In this document: piece by piece, positions 33,975 through 42,831 of the stretch
How the letters are laid out: each line of letters starts with the position of its first letter
Position numbering within the stretch: position 1 is the first letter of the stretch
DNA from: DYEP01 sp040755615
GTDB lineage: Bacteria; Bacillota; Sulfobacillia; DUSP01; DYEP01
DNA length: 62,041 bases
Assembly (NCBI GenBank): GCA_040755615.1
Contig: JBFMAL010000015.1
Span: 1-62,041 of the forward strand
Direction of reading: 5' to 3'
The notes under the pieces: generated by a model
The model's database searches: none
What the model was told of the DNA's origin: nothing
Seen by the model: only the letters and a program-made list of their open reading frames with translations
Position numbers and translations under genes: made by a program

Positions 33975-34571
33975 TCAGCTCGCTGATCGTTCCTTCCTGA
34001 CCGGCTCGCCAGTGTTGCAATCCCCCAAACCAGGATTGGCGTTGGTATTCAGTTCAGCTCTGACTGCGTTTGCCTTTGTAAGGCAGGCTGACTTTAGGGC
34101 GCTTAAAAGCCGCAGTCGGTAGCGATACCTTCCGGCACCTGGCCGGTCCTGGGATAAGCAATTCGTGAAACCCATCATAACGTCATACCCGGCCACAAAG
34201 TGTTCCGCGCTTTCGGTCAGGCGCACTTTCTAGCCGAACTCAGTTTCTCGGTAGGGCTTGGCTGATGATCTGTTCTCCCAGGTCCAGAGTCTTCTCCAAT
34301 CCACTGACCAGGCGTCCTTTTTCGTCCAGGGCAGTTTCAGCAACTTGCCTGGTGTTCTGGTGCAGCTGTTCTACTACTCTTCGGGCAGATGTCGTCCATT
34401 TCTCCGGTGATCCGTGGCATGCGCCGCTTCAGTACCCTGGCGATCTGAAGCACCCGTTTCTTGATACTGGTGCTTGAGTGCTGTTATGCCCAAGTAGGTT
34501 TCCGCGGAGGCGCAACATGATCCTTCACCTCCGCAGGAACTGAAGTCTTCACGTTGAACCATAACCATCAT
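33975..34571 (-). pseudogene. Frameshifted coding remnant, probably from a mobile element
   Basis: The minus strand shows a start-like context (GGAGGG then ATGATG at 34571) and coding-like stretches that hop between frames: VQREDFSSCGGEGSCCASAE in the first frame, then LHQNTRQVAETALDEKGRLV and GLEKTLDLGEQIISQAL in another (about 34380-34260), then RLTESAEHFVAGYDVMMGF (34226 onward). The pattern is that of a decayed transposase or similar, but I cannot name the family. It lies within the origin region between rpmH and the DnaA boxes. Confidence 0.35.
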
Positions 34572-35393
34572 AGGGATTCCCTCCAGGCATTTTGTTTCAT
34601 TCCTCGCATTAATTCGCCACGGAGACCGGAATCCCTTGATTTACCTGCGGTTTTAAGGATCCTAGTGGCTGACTTTTTCAGCACAATCTAGTTATCACCA
34701 AGAATTATATCCCAGCCGGAAATTCGCTGTCAACTGACATCCCTATCCCGCCTATCCCGGCCGGGGCTGAAGCCCCAACCCAGGCTTCAAGATCTTCTTT
34801 TATGCAGCTATTCGGTTCTCCGATTGCCTGTTCGCCGACAATTTGTCGCAGCCACATGCAGTAAATGCTGTAGCCGTCTCTGCTCTTTGCGGAAACCTCA
34901 AGTTTGCTATTCGCCCTCGCTCCCAGTAGGCGCGCCATGCGGTGTGCCCCGCCTGCAATCCACCTCGCCGCCAGCGTACGTCTCACCGGGCCTTCTATGG
35001 CCCAAAGGCGCTCTTCCTTCGGTAAGCCTCCCGGCCTGATCAGCCTTGAACGATGTGCCAAAGGTTTTTCTCAAGCCCCTTTACGTCCATCCTTAATGCT
35101 GGTGCACACCCTAGAGTTGGAACTCTCCTCAACAGCCGGTTGACTCCCCGGCCTTTTTCTCCCTCTCTATCTGGTCAAGACTTCTTAATCAGCAGATCAC
35201 CTGCATGAATGCACGTTCGCCCTGACTCCAGAGGCACCGAGCCACAGTTGTTCAGCGGATCCGCCGGTACGCTAGCAGAAATCTTATTTTCGAAAACTTG
35301 TGTATGCCGGACTCGTCTTCAGCCCTCTTTCCCAGTTTACGGGCATCTTTTCTTCGGTTGCCAAGCAGTATTAGATCTGCTAATATAGAAGAG
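34572..35393. other. Origin-flanking stretch without an intact gene
   Basis: No intact gene is supported. A 118-codon minus-strand frame (35061-34705) is open but unlike any family I know; its arginine-rich start (RPGGLPKEERLWAIEGPVRR) could be a further piece of the adjacent degenerate element. The stretch 35150-35390 is AT-richer and may belong to the origin. Confidence 0.35.
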
Positions 35394-35416
35394 GTCCCCC
35401 TGTAGTCGCAGGGGAC
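35394..35416. other. GC-rich hairpin beside the DnaA-box cluster
   Basis: GTCCCC (35394-35399) and GGGGAC (35411-35416) form a stem extendable by CTG/CAG with one bulge. It lies 17 bp left of the first DnaA box. On the + strand it is followed by TTTG and CCTTTT, so it could act as a terminator or as a structural element of oriC. Confidence 0.5.
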
Positions 35417-35432
35417 TTTGCGTCCTTTTAAG

Positions 35433-35465
35433 TTATTCACAGGTTGTGAATAACTGTGTGCATAA
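35433..35465. other. oriC DnaA-box cluster
   Basis: Three DnaA boxes in 33 bp: TTATTCACA (35433-35441, + strand), TTATTCACA on the minus strand (35453-35445), and TTATGCACA on the minus strand (35465-35457). Each matches the 9-mer TTATnCACA fully. The cluster lies 288 bp before dnaA, in the rpmH-dnaA gap, where bacterial origins often lie. Confidence 0.85.
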
Positions 35466-35752
35466 CTTGTTGATGCCCTATAAGCCTTCAAGTAATAGCC
35501 TTGAGCACTATCTTTCTTGAGCTGTCGATTCCGCATTCACAAGAAGGAGCATCTTCATTCACAAAGGCACCGTTCCTCTGGGCGGTAAGTAAGGTTAAAA
35601 GGTCAGATCTTATCGTAGCACTCCTCCAGTTCAGTGTGTCTGCTCTTTCGACATACTCAATAGAACCTTGGCGGATCCTGTAGCTTACACCGCTGTTTTT
35701 GTTATGCAGTAGCCGATATTTATTCAACCTGGAGATTTAGGGGGCTATTTTC

Positions 35753-37102
35753 ATGTCATCCGACCTGACTTCACTTTGGGCCAGAACCCTAAAGTCCATT
35801 GAAAAAGACCTCTCAAAACCCGGTTTCCAGACCTGGCTGAAGCACAGTCGGCCGTTGGCACTCTATGGCGATACCCTCATTATCGGTGTCCCCAACGATT
35901 TTGCTCGCGACTGGGTCGAGTCCAGGTATACCACCCTCCTGCAAAAAGAACTAAAGTCTGTCGCTGGACGAGAGATGGTGCTGAAATTTGTTATACCGCC
36001 GCCCGACCCGGATGCTTGCGAGCAGGCAGCAACCGTAGTGGATCTGCCCTTTGAAAACGGATCCACCCTTGCGCTTGGCCGTCCCCTTAACCCAAAGTAT
36101 ACGTTTGATACCTTTGTCGTCGGGCCTTCAAATCGATTCGCACACGCAGCCGCACTTGCAGTCGGAGAGGCCCCCGCCAAGGCCTACAACCCTCTTTTCA
36201 TATACGGCGGCGTAGGTCTTGGGAAGACTCACTTGATGCAAGCGGTCGGCCACTTTGTGCTAGCGCACTCCCCGAAGATGCGTGTGGTTTACGTTTCGTC
36301 TGAGACATTTACAAACGAACTCATAAATGCCATCAGGGATCACAAGACCGTCGAGTTCCGAAATCGCTACAGAAACGTGGACGTCCTCCTCGTAGACGAC
36401 ATACAGTTCCTGGCCGGAAAGGAAACCACTCAGGAGGAGTTCTTCCACACCTTTGATGCGCTTCATGCTGCGTCCAAACAGATCGTTATCTCGAGCGATA
36501 GACCGCCGAGAGAAATTTCCACTCTGGAGGATCGCCTGCGCTCACGATTTGAATGGGGACTCATCTCAGATATTCAGCCGCCAGACCTTGAGACCCGTAT
36601 AGCGATTCTGCGCAAGAAAGCGAAATTAGAAAACCTGGACATTCCACATGACGTCATACTCTTTATAGCGACGCAGTTTGAATCCAATATACGCGAACTG
36701 GAGGGCGCTCTCATCAGGATCGTAGCGGTTTCGTCTATGACGGACCAGCCCATTGACCTCGATTTGGCAAGCCGTGCGCTCAAAGATATGGTACCTCAGA
36801 CTCGGTCGACCAAGGTCACCGTTGACCGGATACAGAAGGTTGTATCAGAACATTACGGCCTTCGCCTTGAAGATCTGAAAATAAAGAAAAGGACACGGGC
36901 ACTGGCATTTCCTCGCCAGATCGCAATGTATCTGTGCAGGGAGCTTACCGACCTCTCGCTCTCTCAGATAGGCGAGGATTTCGGAAGAGATCATACCACC
37001 GTGATTCACGCTTGCGATAAGATCGCTGCAGATATGGCGGCAGACCCTGCCCTCGAGGCGACGATCAAACTTATAAAAGAGCAGATAAAGAACGGTACCT
37101 GA
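35753..37102 (+). CDS. dnaA: Chromosomal replication initiator DnaA
   Basis: 449-aa AAA+ initiator that binds DnaA boxes and melts oriC. Domain I (1-80) begins LTSLWARTLKSIEKDLSKPG; domain II is short; the AAA+ core has Walker A GGVGLGKT at 152-159 and Walker B VLLVDDIQF at 211-219; the C-terminal DNA-binding domain carries the signature DHTTVIHAC at 413-421. The ATG at 35753 follows TTAGGGGG. It is flanked by DnaA boxes on both sides, consistent with autoregulation, and marks the switch point in gene orientation. Confidence 0.99.
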   Translation: MSSDLTSLWARTLKSIEKDLSKPGFQTWLKHSRPLALYGDTLIIGVPNDFARDWVESRYTTLLQKELKSVAGREMVLKFVIPPPDPDACEQAATVVDLPFENGSTLALGRPLNPKYTFDTFVVGPSNRFAHAAALAVGEAPAKAYNPLFIYGGVGLGKTHLMQAVGHFVLAHSPKMRVVYVSSETFTNELINAIRDHKTVEFRNRYRNVDVLLVDDIQFLAGKETTQEEFFHTFDALHAASKQIVISSDRPPREISTLEDRLRSRFEWGLISDIQPPDLETRIAILRKKAKLENLDIPHDVILFIATQFESNIRELEGALIRIVAVSSMTDQPIDLDLASRALKDMVPQTRSTKVTVDRIQKVVSEHYGLRLEDLKIKKRTRALAFPRQIAMYLCRELTDLSLSQIGEDFGRDHTTVIHACDKIAADMAADPALEATIKLIKEQIKNGT

Positions 37103-37358
37103 TCGGGTCTTGCTCTTGTGGACATGCTGTTGGTATCCTCTGAAATCTCAGTGTATACTGAGTGGACAAGCCAGTGAAGATAGCCATGGTGTTAACAACG
37201 AAGCAAAGAATAGCTCACAGACTCACAACTTGTCAACAACCGTAACGCTGACATATGCTGGACTTTGAGGAGTAATCCACAAAATTCACATCCCCTACTA
37301 CTACTGCTAAATTCTATGATCTTAATGATTTAGTAGAAAAAAACGGGAGGTCTCTTTC
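37103..37358. other. dnaA-dnaN intergenic part of oriC
   Basis: 256 bp without a gene. It contains a near-consensus box TAATCCACA (37273-37281, 8 of 9), weaker relatives such as TGTGGACAT (about 37118-37126), a near-palindrome CTCAGTGTATACTGAG, and an AT-rich tract (about 37306-37345) just before dnaN that could be the unwinding element. In Bacillus the unwinding region is in this gap; the assignment here is by analogy. Confidence 0.5.
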
Positions 37359-38462
37359 ATGAACATTCAGCTTGCCCAATCTTCTTTGTTGTGGGGACTG
37401 AATATCGTATCCAAAGTTGTTCCATCCTCAAGTCCAATGCCTATCCTGACCGGGGTACTTATCGAAACCTGGAAAGGAGCAGCAAGGCTCACTGCAACGG
37501 ACCTTGAATCAGCCGCGCAGTGTACCATTCCTGCGAGAATTATGCAAGAAGGGGCCGCGGTCCTACCCTTGAAGGTATTCAGTGAGCTTGTACGGAAACT
37601 CCCCCCGCATGAAATCACACTCTCACTCAGGGAAAACGAAATGGTGGCCATAACATGGGAAAAAGCCCAGTACAACCTTAACGGCTTTAGGCCCGACGAA
37701 TTTCCCCGGATGATGATGGTCGATAGGGAGCGGGGAGTTGAAGTACCAGCAAAGACCCTCATCGAGATGATTAAGAGCACGGTATTTGCCGCTGCCTCAT
37801 CCGAGGAGAGAAATATCTCACTGACAGGCGTATTGGTACAGATCAAGCAAGGCAAACTGACAATGGCGACATGCGACGGCATCCGTATCGCCTGCATATC
37901 CAGGGATATAGACTACGGCGACGAAGAGTGCGAGTTCATAGTGCCGGCTAAGGTCATGCACGAGGTGGCGCGTCTTGCTTCGGGTCTTGACGACACCGAA
38001 GTGAAGGTCTTCTTCACTGAAAACCAGGTGCTGTTCGATATCAACTCGGTCCTGCTTGCGTCACGCTTGATTGACGGGAGGTTCCCGAATTACCAGCAGA
38101 TCATTCCGAATCATTGCTGTACCTCAATCACTCTTGATTCAAATGAGTTTTTTGCGGCGTGTGAAAGGGCCGCTCTGGTACCGAGGGAAGGCGCCAATTA
38201 CATCAGGCTCCAGTTTTCTGAATCAGGTGTTGTCATCACGTCAGCTGCCTCTTCGGTAGGCACCGTCTACGAAGAGGTGCCTGGGGAGCTAACGGGAGAG
38301 CCCCTGGATATTTCATTCAACCCCAGGTTCCTGCTGGACGGCCTGAAAGTGGTGCTCGGCAAGCCTGTTGTTTTTGAGGGCACCGGACCTAGCAGCATTG
38401 CGCGGATTTCATCACCGGAGTTCCGGGATTTCTTTTACCTTGTGCTGCCGTTAAGGAGGTGA
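37359..38462 (+). CDS. dnaN: DNA polymerase III beta subunit (sliding clamp)
   Basis: 367-aa ring-forming clamp that tethers polymerase III and recruits repair factors. Three homologous domains of about 120 residues are visible; the start MNIQLAQSSLLWGLNIVSKVV and the C-terminal FYLVLPLRR are typical. The ATG at 37359 follows AACGGGAGG. It is separated from dnaA by the 256-bp origin segment and followed by the S4 gene after 4 bp. Confidence 0.98.
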   Translation: MNIQLAQSSLLWGLNIVSKVVPSSSPMPILTGVLIETWKGAARLTATDLESAAQCTIPARIMQEGAAVLPLKVFSELVRKLPPHEITLSLRENEMVAITWEKAQYNLNGFRPDEFPRMMMVDRERGVEVPAKTLIEMIKSTVFAAASSEERNISLTGVLVQIKQGKLTMATCDGIRIACISRDIDYGDEECEFIVPAKVMHEVARLASGLDDTEVKVFFTENQVLFDINSVLLASRLIDGRFPNYQQIIPNHCCTSITLDSNEFFAACERAALVPREGANYIRLQFSESGVVITSAASSVGTVYEEVPGELTGEPLDISFNPRFLLDGLKVVLGKPVVFEGTGPSSIARISSPEFRDFFYLVLPLRR

Positions 38463-38466
38463 AACG

Positions 38467-38691
38467 TTGAAGAGCATCGAAATACATACGGATTGGATCA
38501 CTCTTGAGGGCCTGCTCAAGTACGGCGGTGTAGTGCAGACCGGAGGGCAGGCCAAAGCATTGATCCAGTCAGGTATGGTGAAGTTAAACGGCTTCATCGA
38601 GACCCGGCGATCCAGGAAGGTCTACCCCGGAGATCGCGTTGAGACGGGAGACCTAGTGCTCGTGGTGGTAGGAGGCAGGGCGCTGGTTTGA
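38467..38691 (+). CDS. yaaA: S4-domain RNA-binding protein YaaA
   Basis: 74-aa protein consisting of one S4 RNA-binding domain: WITLEGLLKYGGVVQTGGQA then ALIQSGMVKLNGFIETRRSRKV. Such proteins sit between dnaN and recF in Firmicutes and have been connected to ribosome assembly. TTG 38467 starts it, 4 bp after dnaN behind AAGGAGG. Its stop overlaps the TTG of recF by 4 bp. Confidence 0.93.
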   Translation: MKSIEIHTDWITLEGLLKYGGVVQTGGQAKALIQSGMVKLNGFIETRRSRKVYPGDRVETGDLVLVVVGGRALV

Positions 38692-39821
38692 AGATAGAAA
38701 AGCTGGTCCTGAAGGATTTCCGATGCTATTCATACCTTGAGTTCTCGCCTTCCGATTCTGTTACGGTTCTTTATGGTTCCAACGGTACAGGCAAGACCAG
38801 TATCCTCGAAGCCATCAGTTACCTCGCTACCACTCGTTCCCATAGGACGTCCAAAGACTCGGAACTAGTAAAATGGGGTGCGAGTGGCTTTGCTCTGTCC
38901 GCATTGGTAATAAAGCATGGGCGGAGATCGAGCATAGATATGCGTTATGCGGAAGGCCGGGGCCGCGAGATCACGCTAGACGGCACGTATGGAAAAAAGG
39001 CCGGAGAAATACTGGGAAAGTTGAACGCCGTGCGCTTTTCCCCGGAGGATCTGGATATTATCAAAGGAGGGCCTGCTCATAGGCGGCGGTTTTTAGACAT
39101 GGAGATCAGCCAGATGGCTGAAGGCTACTATAGCACCCTCCTTCAGTACAATCGTGCCCTGCTGCAGCGAAACGCCGTGCTGAAGATGGATGCGTCCACC
39201 CGGACCCGCAGAGAATTACTTCCTGCGTGGGATCACCAGCTCATTCAGTTCGGGCTCAGGTTAATTTCCGAAAGGGTTTCCTTTATCAGAGAACTAGATG
39301 GACACGCTGCAGATATCCATCGCCGGATCAGCACAGGCAAGGAGCGCCTCGCGCTGCAATACTGCTGCAGTCTGGGTACGCCGCCGGGGGCAGATGTACC
39401 TGATGTGAGGCAGTATGAAGAAGCACTAAACTCAAGCACTGAAGAAGACCTCATCAAGAGATCGACATCAGTCGGTCCGCACCGGGACGATATCATGATT
39501 CTGACAAACGGGTACGATATAAGGACCTACGGCTCCCAGGGCCAACAGCGGACCGCGGCGATGGCCATCCGGATAGCCCAGGTCAACGTGGTGGAGAATT
39601 TCACTGGAGAAACGCCGGCGCTCCTGCTTGACGACGTAAGTTCTGAAATTGACGCATCTCGTCAGGAGATGCTGATGGACGAGCTTACCGATCGATGCCA
39701 GACTATCATTACGTGCACCGATCCCTCGGGGCTACATCTGGCACGCGGTCTGCAGAAGTTAGTATATGAAGTAGGTGGAGGCACAGTCCTCCTCAGAGAG
39801 GTTTCGTCATGCTCAAGTTAG
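38688..39821 (+). CDS. recF: DNA replication and repair protein RecF
   Basis: 377-aa SMC-like ATPase that helps load RecA at gapped DNA. P-loop GSNGTGKT is at 30-37, the ABC-type signature SQGQQRTAAMAIR lies near 285, and Walker B is ALLLDDVSSEID. TTG 38688 overlaps the yaaA stop. The 3' end overlaps the DUF721 gene by 13 bp. Confidence 0.97.
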   Translation: MKIEKLVLKDFRCYSYLEFSPSDSVTVLYGSNGTGKTSILEAISYLATTRSHRTSKDSELVKWGASGFALSALVIKHGRRSSIDMRYAEGRGREITLDGTYGKKAGEILGKLNAVRFSPEDLDIIKGGPAHRRRFLDMEISQMAEGYYSTLLQYNRALLQRNAVLKMDASTRTRRELLPAWDHQLIQFGLRLISERVSFIRELDGHAADIHRRISTGKERLALQYCCSLGTPPGADVPDVRQYEEALNSSTEEDLIKRSTSVGPHRDDIMILTNGYDIRTYGSQGQQRTAAMAIRIAQVNVVENFTGETPALLLDDVSSEIDASRQEMLMDELTDRCQTIITCTDPSGLHLARGLQKLVYEVGGGTVLLREVSSCSS

Positions 39822-40600
39822 ATCGGGTTCTCGACTCCGTGCTCGAACAGGCCGGAATCAGGCACAGAGTCCAGGAATACAGAGCCATACTACTCTGGCC
39901 GGAGGTTGTCGGCAAAGCTCTCGCCAGGAAAACCCAGGCACGCTACGTTTCCAGCGGAACGCTCTTTGTAACTGTCTCGAGCTCCGCCTGGGCCAACCAG
40001 CTGCTCTTTCTAAGAGAGGGGATCCTTGCCGAATTCTCAAAGAGGCTTGGGCCGCAGGTGGTGACTGATATCAGGTTTTCCACCGGGCAGATCTCTTTTA
40101 TTGAGGAAAATCCGGGGACAAGGCAAGTGAGGCCGGATAAACGGCGAACCGCTTTAAAAGCGGACATCAAAACACTTGAGCAGATGGACAGGAAGAGAAA
40201 GGCAGAGATGCTTTCACGTTCCGGGAGAACATGCGAGTGTTGCGGGATCCCGGTTGAGTCTGAACAGAGCTTATGCATGTTTTGTGAGAAAGAGATACAA
40301 GACTACGGGAACACTATCAAGCATTGGCTCCATGAATGCCCGTGGTACGATATATCCGACATTCCCGTACCAGGAGTGAGCAAAGAGGTATTCTCTTATC
40401 TGAAAAAGCAGGAAGTGAACTCATCTTTAGATAAGATTAGGGAATGTAATAAGAAAGGCGCGTCCGCACCAAGAGATGTGTTCCTTAAGTTGATTATGCT
40501 GATCCAGGGTAAAGAGCCCCGGGAGCTGACTGACGCGGATGTAAGAAGTGCTTTGGACCCGGAGCTCTATCAAATGTGGTTGACAGGTGGTGTACCATGA
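39809..40600 (+). CDS. DUF721 / DciA-like protein with zinc-finger extension
   Basis: 263 aa. Residues 1-95 form the DUF721 domain (VLEQAGIRHRVQEYRAILLW, then SAWANQLLFLREGI), the fold of DciA, a DnaB-helicase loader or operator in many bacteria. A basic linker (RPDKRRTALKADIK) leads to a Cys cluster CECCGIP at 142-148 and CMFC at 156-159, probably a zinc finger, then about 100 unassigned residues. Most DUF721 proteins end after the first domain. It overlaps recF by 13 bp and the next gene by 4 bp. A helicase-loading role is inference from fold and context. Confidence 0.8.
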   Translation: MLKLDRVLDSVLEQAGIRHRVQEYRAILLWPEVVGKALARKTQARYVSSGTLFVTVSSSAWANQLLFLREGILAEFSKRLGPQVVTDIRFSTGQISFIEENPGTRQVRPDKRRTALKADIKTLEQMDRKRKAEMLSRSGRTCECCGIPVESEQSLCMFCEKEIQDYGNTIKHWLHECPWYDISDIPVPGVSKEVFSYLKKQEVNSSLDKIRECNKKGASAPRDVFLKLIMLIQGKEPRELTDADVRSALDPELYQMWLTGGVP

Positions 40601-40848
40601 TACTGCATGTCGGTGAAGATGTTACAGTCTCTCTTTTTGACGTCATTGCCATATTGGATATGAAGTCATTCAATGCATCCGCAGATAACAGAGAGTACCT
40701 CCAAGTTGCCATGGGGGAAGGGCGTGTCCTCGACATATCTGCGGGCACCCCGGAGTCTGTCGTTGTCACCCGGGACAAAGTGGTGATCTCGGCCGTGACC
40801 ACCAGCACTTTAAGGAAAAGAGCGCAGAACTGGATGCGGCTACTGTAA
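40597..40848 (+). CDS. remB: RemB/YaaB-like DUF370 regulator
   Basis: 83-aa protein of the DUF370 family (MILHVGEDVTVSLFDVIAIL, then TPESVVVTRDKVVISAVTTSTL). Relatives in Bacillus (RemA, RemB/YaaB) are small DNA-binding regulators of biofilm matrix and osmoprotection; RemB lies before gyrB as here. ATG 40597 overlaps the DUF721 stop (ATGA). It precedes gyrB by 18 bp. Confidence 0.88.
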   Translation: MILHVGEDVTVSLFDVIAILDMKSFNASADNREYLQVAMGEGRVLDISAGTPESVVVTRDKVVISAVTTSTLRKRAQNWMRLL

Positions 40849-40866
40849 ACGGAGGTCGGTTCACGA

Positions 40867-42792
40867 ATGGAACATACGGAACAACACCAGCCCGCCTACG
40901 ATGAAACCCAGATTCAAGTCCTCGAAGGACTCGAAGCGGTCAGGCGCAGGCCTGGGATGTACATTGGTTCAACCGGACCCAGAGGACTCCACCATCTGGT
41001 GTATGAAGTGGTTGATAACAGTATCGACGAGGCCCTCGCCGGTGCCTGCACAGAAATCAGCGTCATCTTAAACGAGGACGGTTCAGTTACAGTAGCCGAT
41101 AATGGGAGGGGTATCCCGGTTAAGACCCATGCCAAGGTAGGTCGTCCTGCAGTTGAGGTTGCACTTACGATGCTCCATGCAGGCAGTAAGTTTGGCGGAG
41201 GCGGTTACAAGGTGTCAGGAGGCCTTCACGGCGTAGGTGTATCTGTGGTTAACGCGCTGTCAGAATGGCTTGCGGTCGAGGTAAAAAGAGATGGAGGCAT
41301 CTTCTACCAAAAATACGTACGGGGTACCCCTATCTCAGAGTTGAAAAGGGTCGGAACGACTGAATCCACAGGCACCAAAATCACGTTCCTCCCGGACAGG
41401 GAGATCTTCGAAGACATCACGTTTAACTACGATACAATCGCCCAGAGGCTCCGCGAGCTAGCGTTCTTGACTCGCGGGATAAAGATCACCCTTAAAGATC
41501 AACGGGACAAGACGACACCGCGTGTCGTCTACCAGTACGACGGCGGCATCGTTGCCTTCGTTAAGCATTTGAATAAGAACAAGGATACAGTTCACCCTAA
41601 GCCCCTCTACCTCTGCACGAGAAGGGACGGCTGCGAGGTAGAAATGGCGATGCAGTATACACAGACCTATGTCGAGAATATATACTCCTTCGCCAACACC
41701 ATCCGTACTCACGAGGGAGGTACCCACGAGTCCGGCATGAAGACCGCCCTGACCAGGGCAGTAAATGACTATGCCCGAAAAAACGGCCTACTCAAGGATA
41801 ATGAGGCCAACCTGTCTGGCGAAGATATCCGGGAGGGCCTTACTGCGGTGCTGCACGTCAAACTGGAAAACCCCCAGTTTGAGGGCCAGACCAAGACGAA
41901 ACTGGGGAACAGTGAGGTTGCGGGCATAGTGAATTCCGTAGTTGGCGAGGAAGTAAGCCGGTTTCTGGAGGAGAATCCCGCTGCTGCCAGGAAAATCGTA
42001 GAAAAAGCCATTGGAGCGGCAAGGGCACGAGAAGCGGCAAGAAAAGCCAGAGAGCTGACCAGGCGAAAAAACGCACTGGAGATCACGTCGCTGCCTGGAA
42101 AGCTCACAGATTGCATAGTCCGCGACCCCGCCATGGCTGAGCTTTTCATTGTAGAAGGAGATTCTGCAGGTGGTTCTGCGAAGCAGGGACGCGATCGACG
42201 TTTCCAGGCTATCCTCCCCCTCAGGGGAAAGATCTTGAACGTAGAGAAGGCAAGGCTGGATAAAATCCTGAACCACGAAGAAATTCGAACCCTTATCACT
42301 GCACTGGGCACAGGGATAGGTGATGATTTCGACCTGGAGAAGGCGCGTTACCACAAGGTCATTATCATGACAGACGCTGACGTCGACGGCGCTCACATCC
42401 GTACCCTTTTGCTCACATTCCTGTTCCGGTACATGCCTTCCCTTATAGAGGCAGGTTACGTGTATATCGCTCAGCCTCCCCTGTTTCTCGTAAAGAAAGG
42501 TAAGGAAGAGAAGTACCTGTACTCAGAGAACGAACTGGATGCATACCTCGAAAAAATAGGCAGGGACGGAGTGTCAGTTCAGAGATATAAGGGTCTTGGC
42601 GAAATGAACCCGGAGCAGCTGTGGGAAACAACTATGAACCCCGAGACACGAACACTGCTGCAGGTGACTATAGAGGATGCGGTCGAGGCAGACTCCATAT
42701 TCACCGTACTCATGGGAGACAAAGTGGAGCCAAGGCGTGACTTTATACAGGCTCACGCGCATAAAGTAAGATTCCTGGATACCGTAGGATAA
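40867..42792 (+). CDS. gyrB: DNA gyrase subunit B
   Basis: 641-aa ATPase subunit of the type II topoisomerase that introduces negative supercoils. The GHKL ATPase has EVVDNSIDEALAG and the lid GGLHGVGVSVVNALS; the TOPRIM domain shows VEGDSAGGSAKQGRDR and DADVDGAHIRTLLLTF; the C-terminal tail is YKGLGEMNPEQLWETTMNPE. It is complete and lies 18 bp after remB and 39 bp before gyrA. Confidence 0.99.
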   Translation: MEHTEQHQPAYDETQIQVLEGLEAVRRRPGMYIGSTGPRGLHHLVYEVVDNSIDEALAGACTEISVILNEDGSVTVADNGRGIPVKTHAKVGRPAVEVALTMLHAGSKFGGGGYKVSGGLHGVGVSVVNALSEWLAVEVKRDGGIFYQKYVRGTPISELKRVGTTESTGTKITFLPDREIFEDITFNYDTIAQRLRELAFLTRGIKITLKDQRDKTTPRVVYQYDGGIVAFVKHLNKNKDTVHPKPLYLCTRRDGCEVEMAMQYTQTYVENIYSFANTIRTHEGGTHESGMKTALTRAVNDYARKNGLLKDNEANLSGEDIREGLTAVLHVKLENPQFEGQTKTKLGNSEVAGIVNSVVGEEVSRFLEENPAAARKIVEKAIGAARAREAARKARELTRRKNALEITSLPGKLTDCIVRDPAMAELFIVEGDSAGGSAKQGRDRRFQAILPLRGKILNVEKARLDKILNHEEIRTLITALGTGIGDDFDLEKARYHKVIIMTDADVDGAHIRTLLLTFLFRYMPSLIEAGYVYIAQPPLFLVKKGKEEKYLYSENELDAYLEKIGRDGVSVQRYKGLGEMNPEQLWETTMNPETRTLLQVTIEDAVEADSIFTVLMGDKVEPRRDFIQAHAHKVRFLDTVG

Positions 42793-42831
42793 TCCCGGAG
42801 GAGCGGGTGAAAAGATGAGGGATTTGCCAAG

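Noticed and set aside
35488..35727. 79-codon minus-strand frame between the DnaA boxes and dnaA
   Set aside because: It lies in the likely dnaA promoter and origin region and has no family resemblance.
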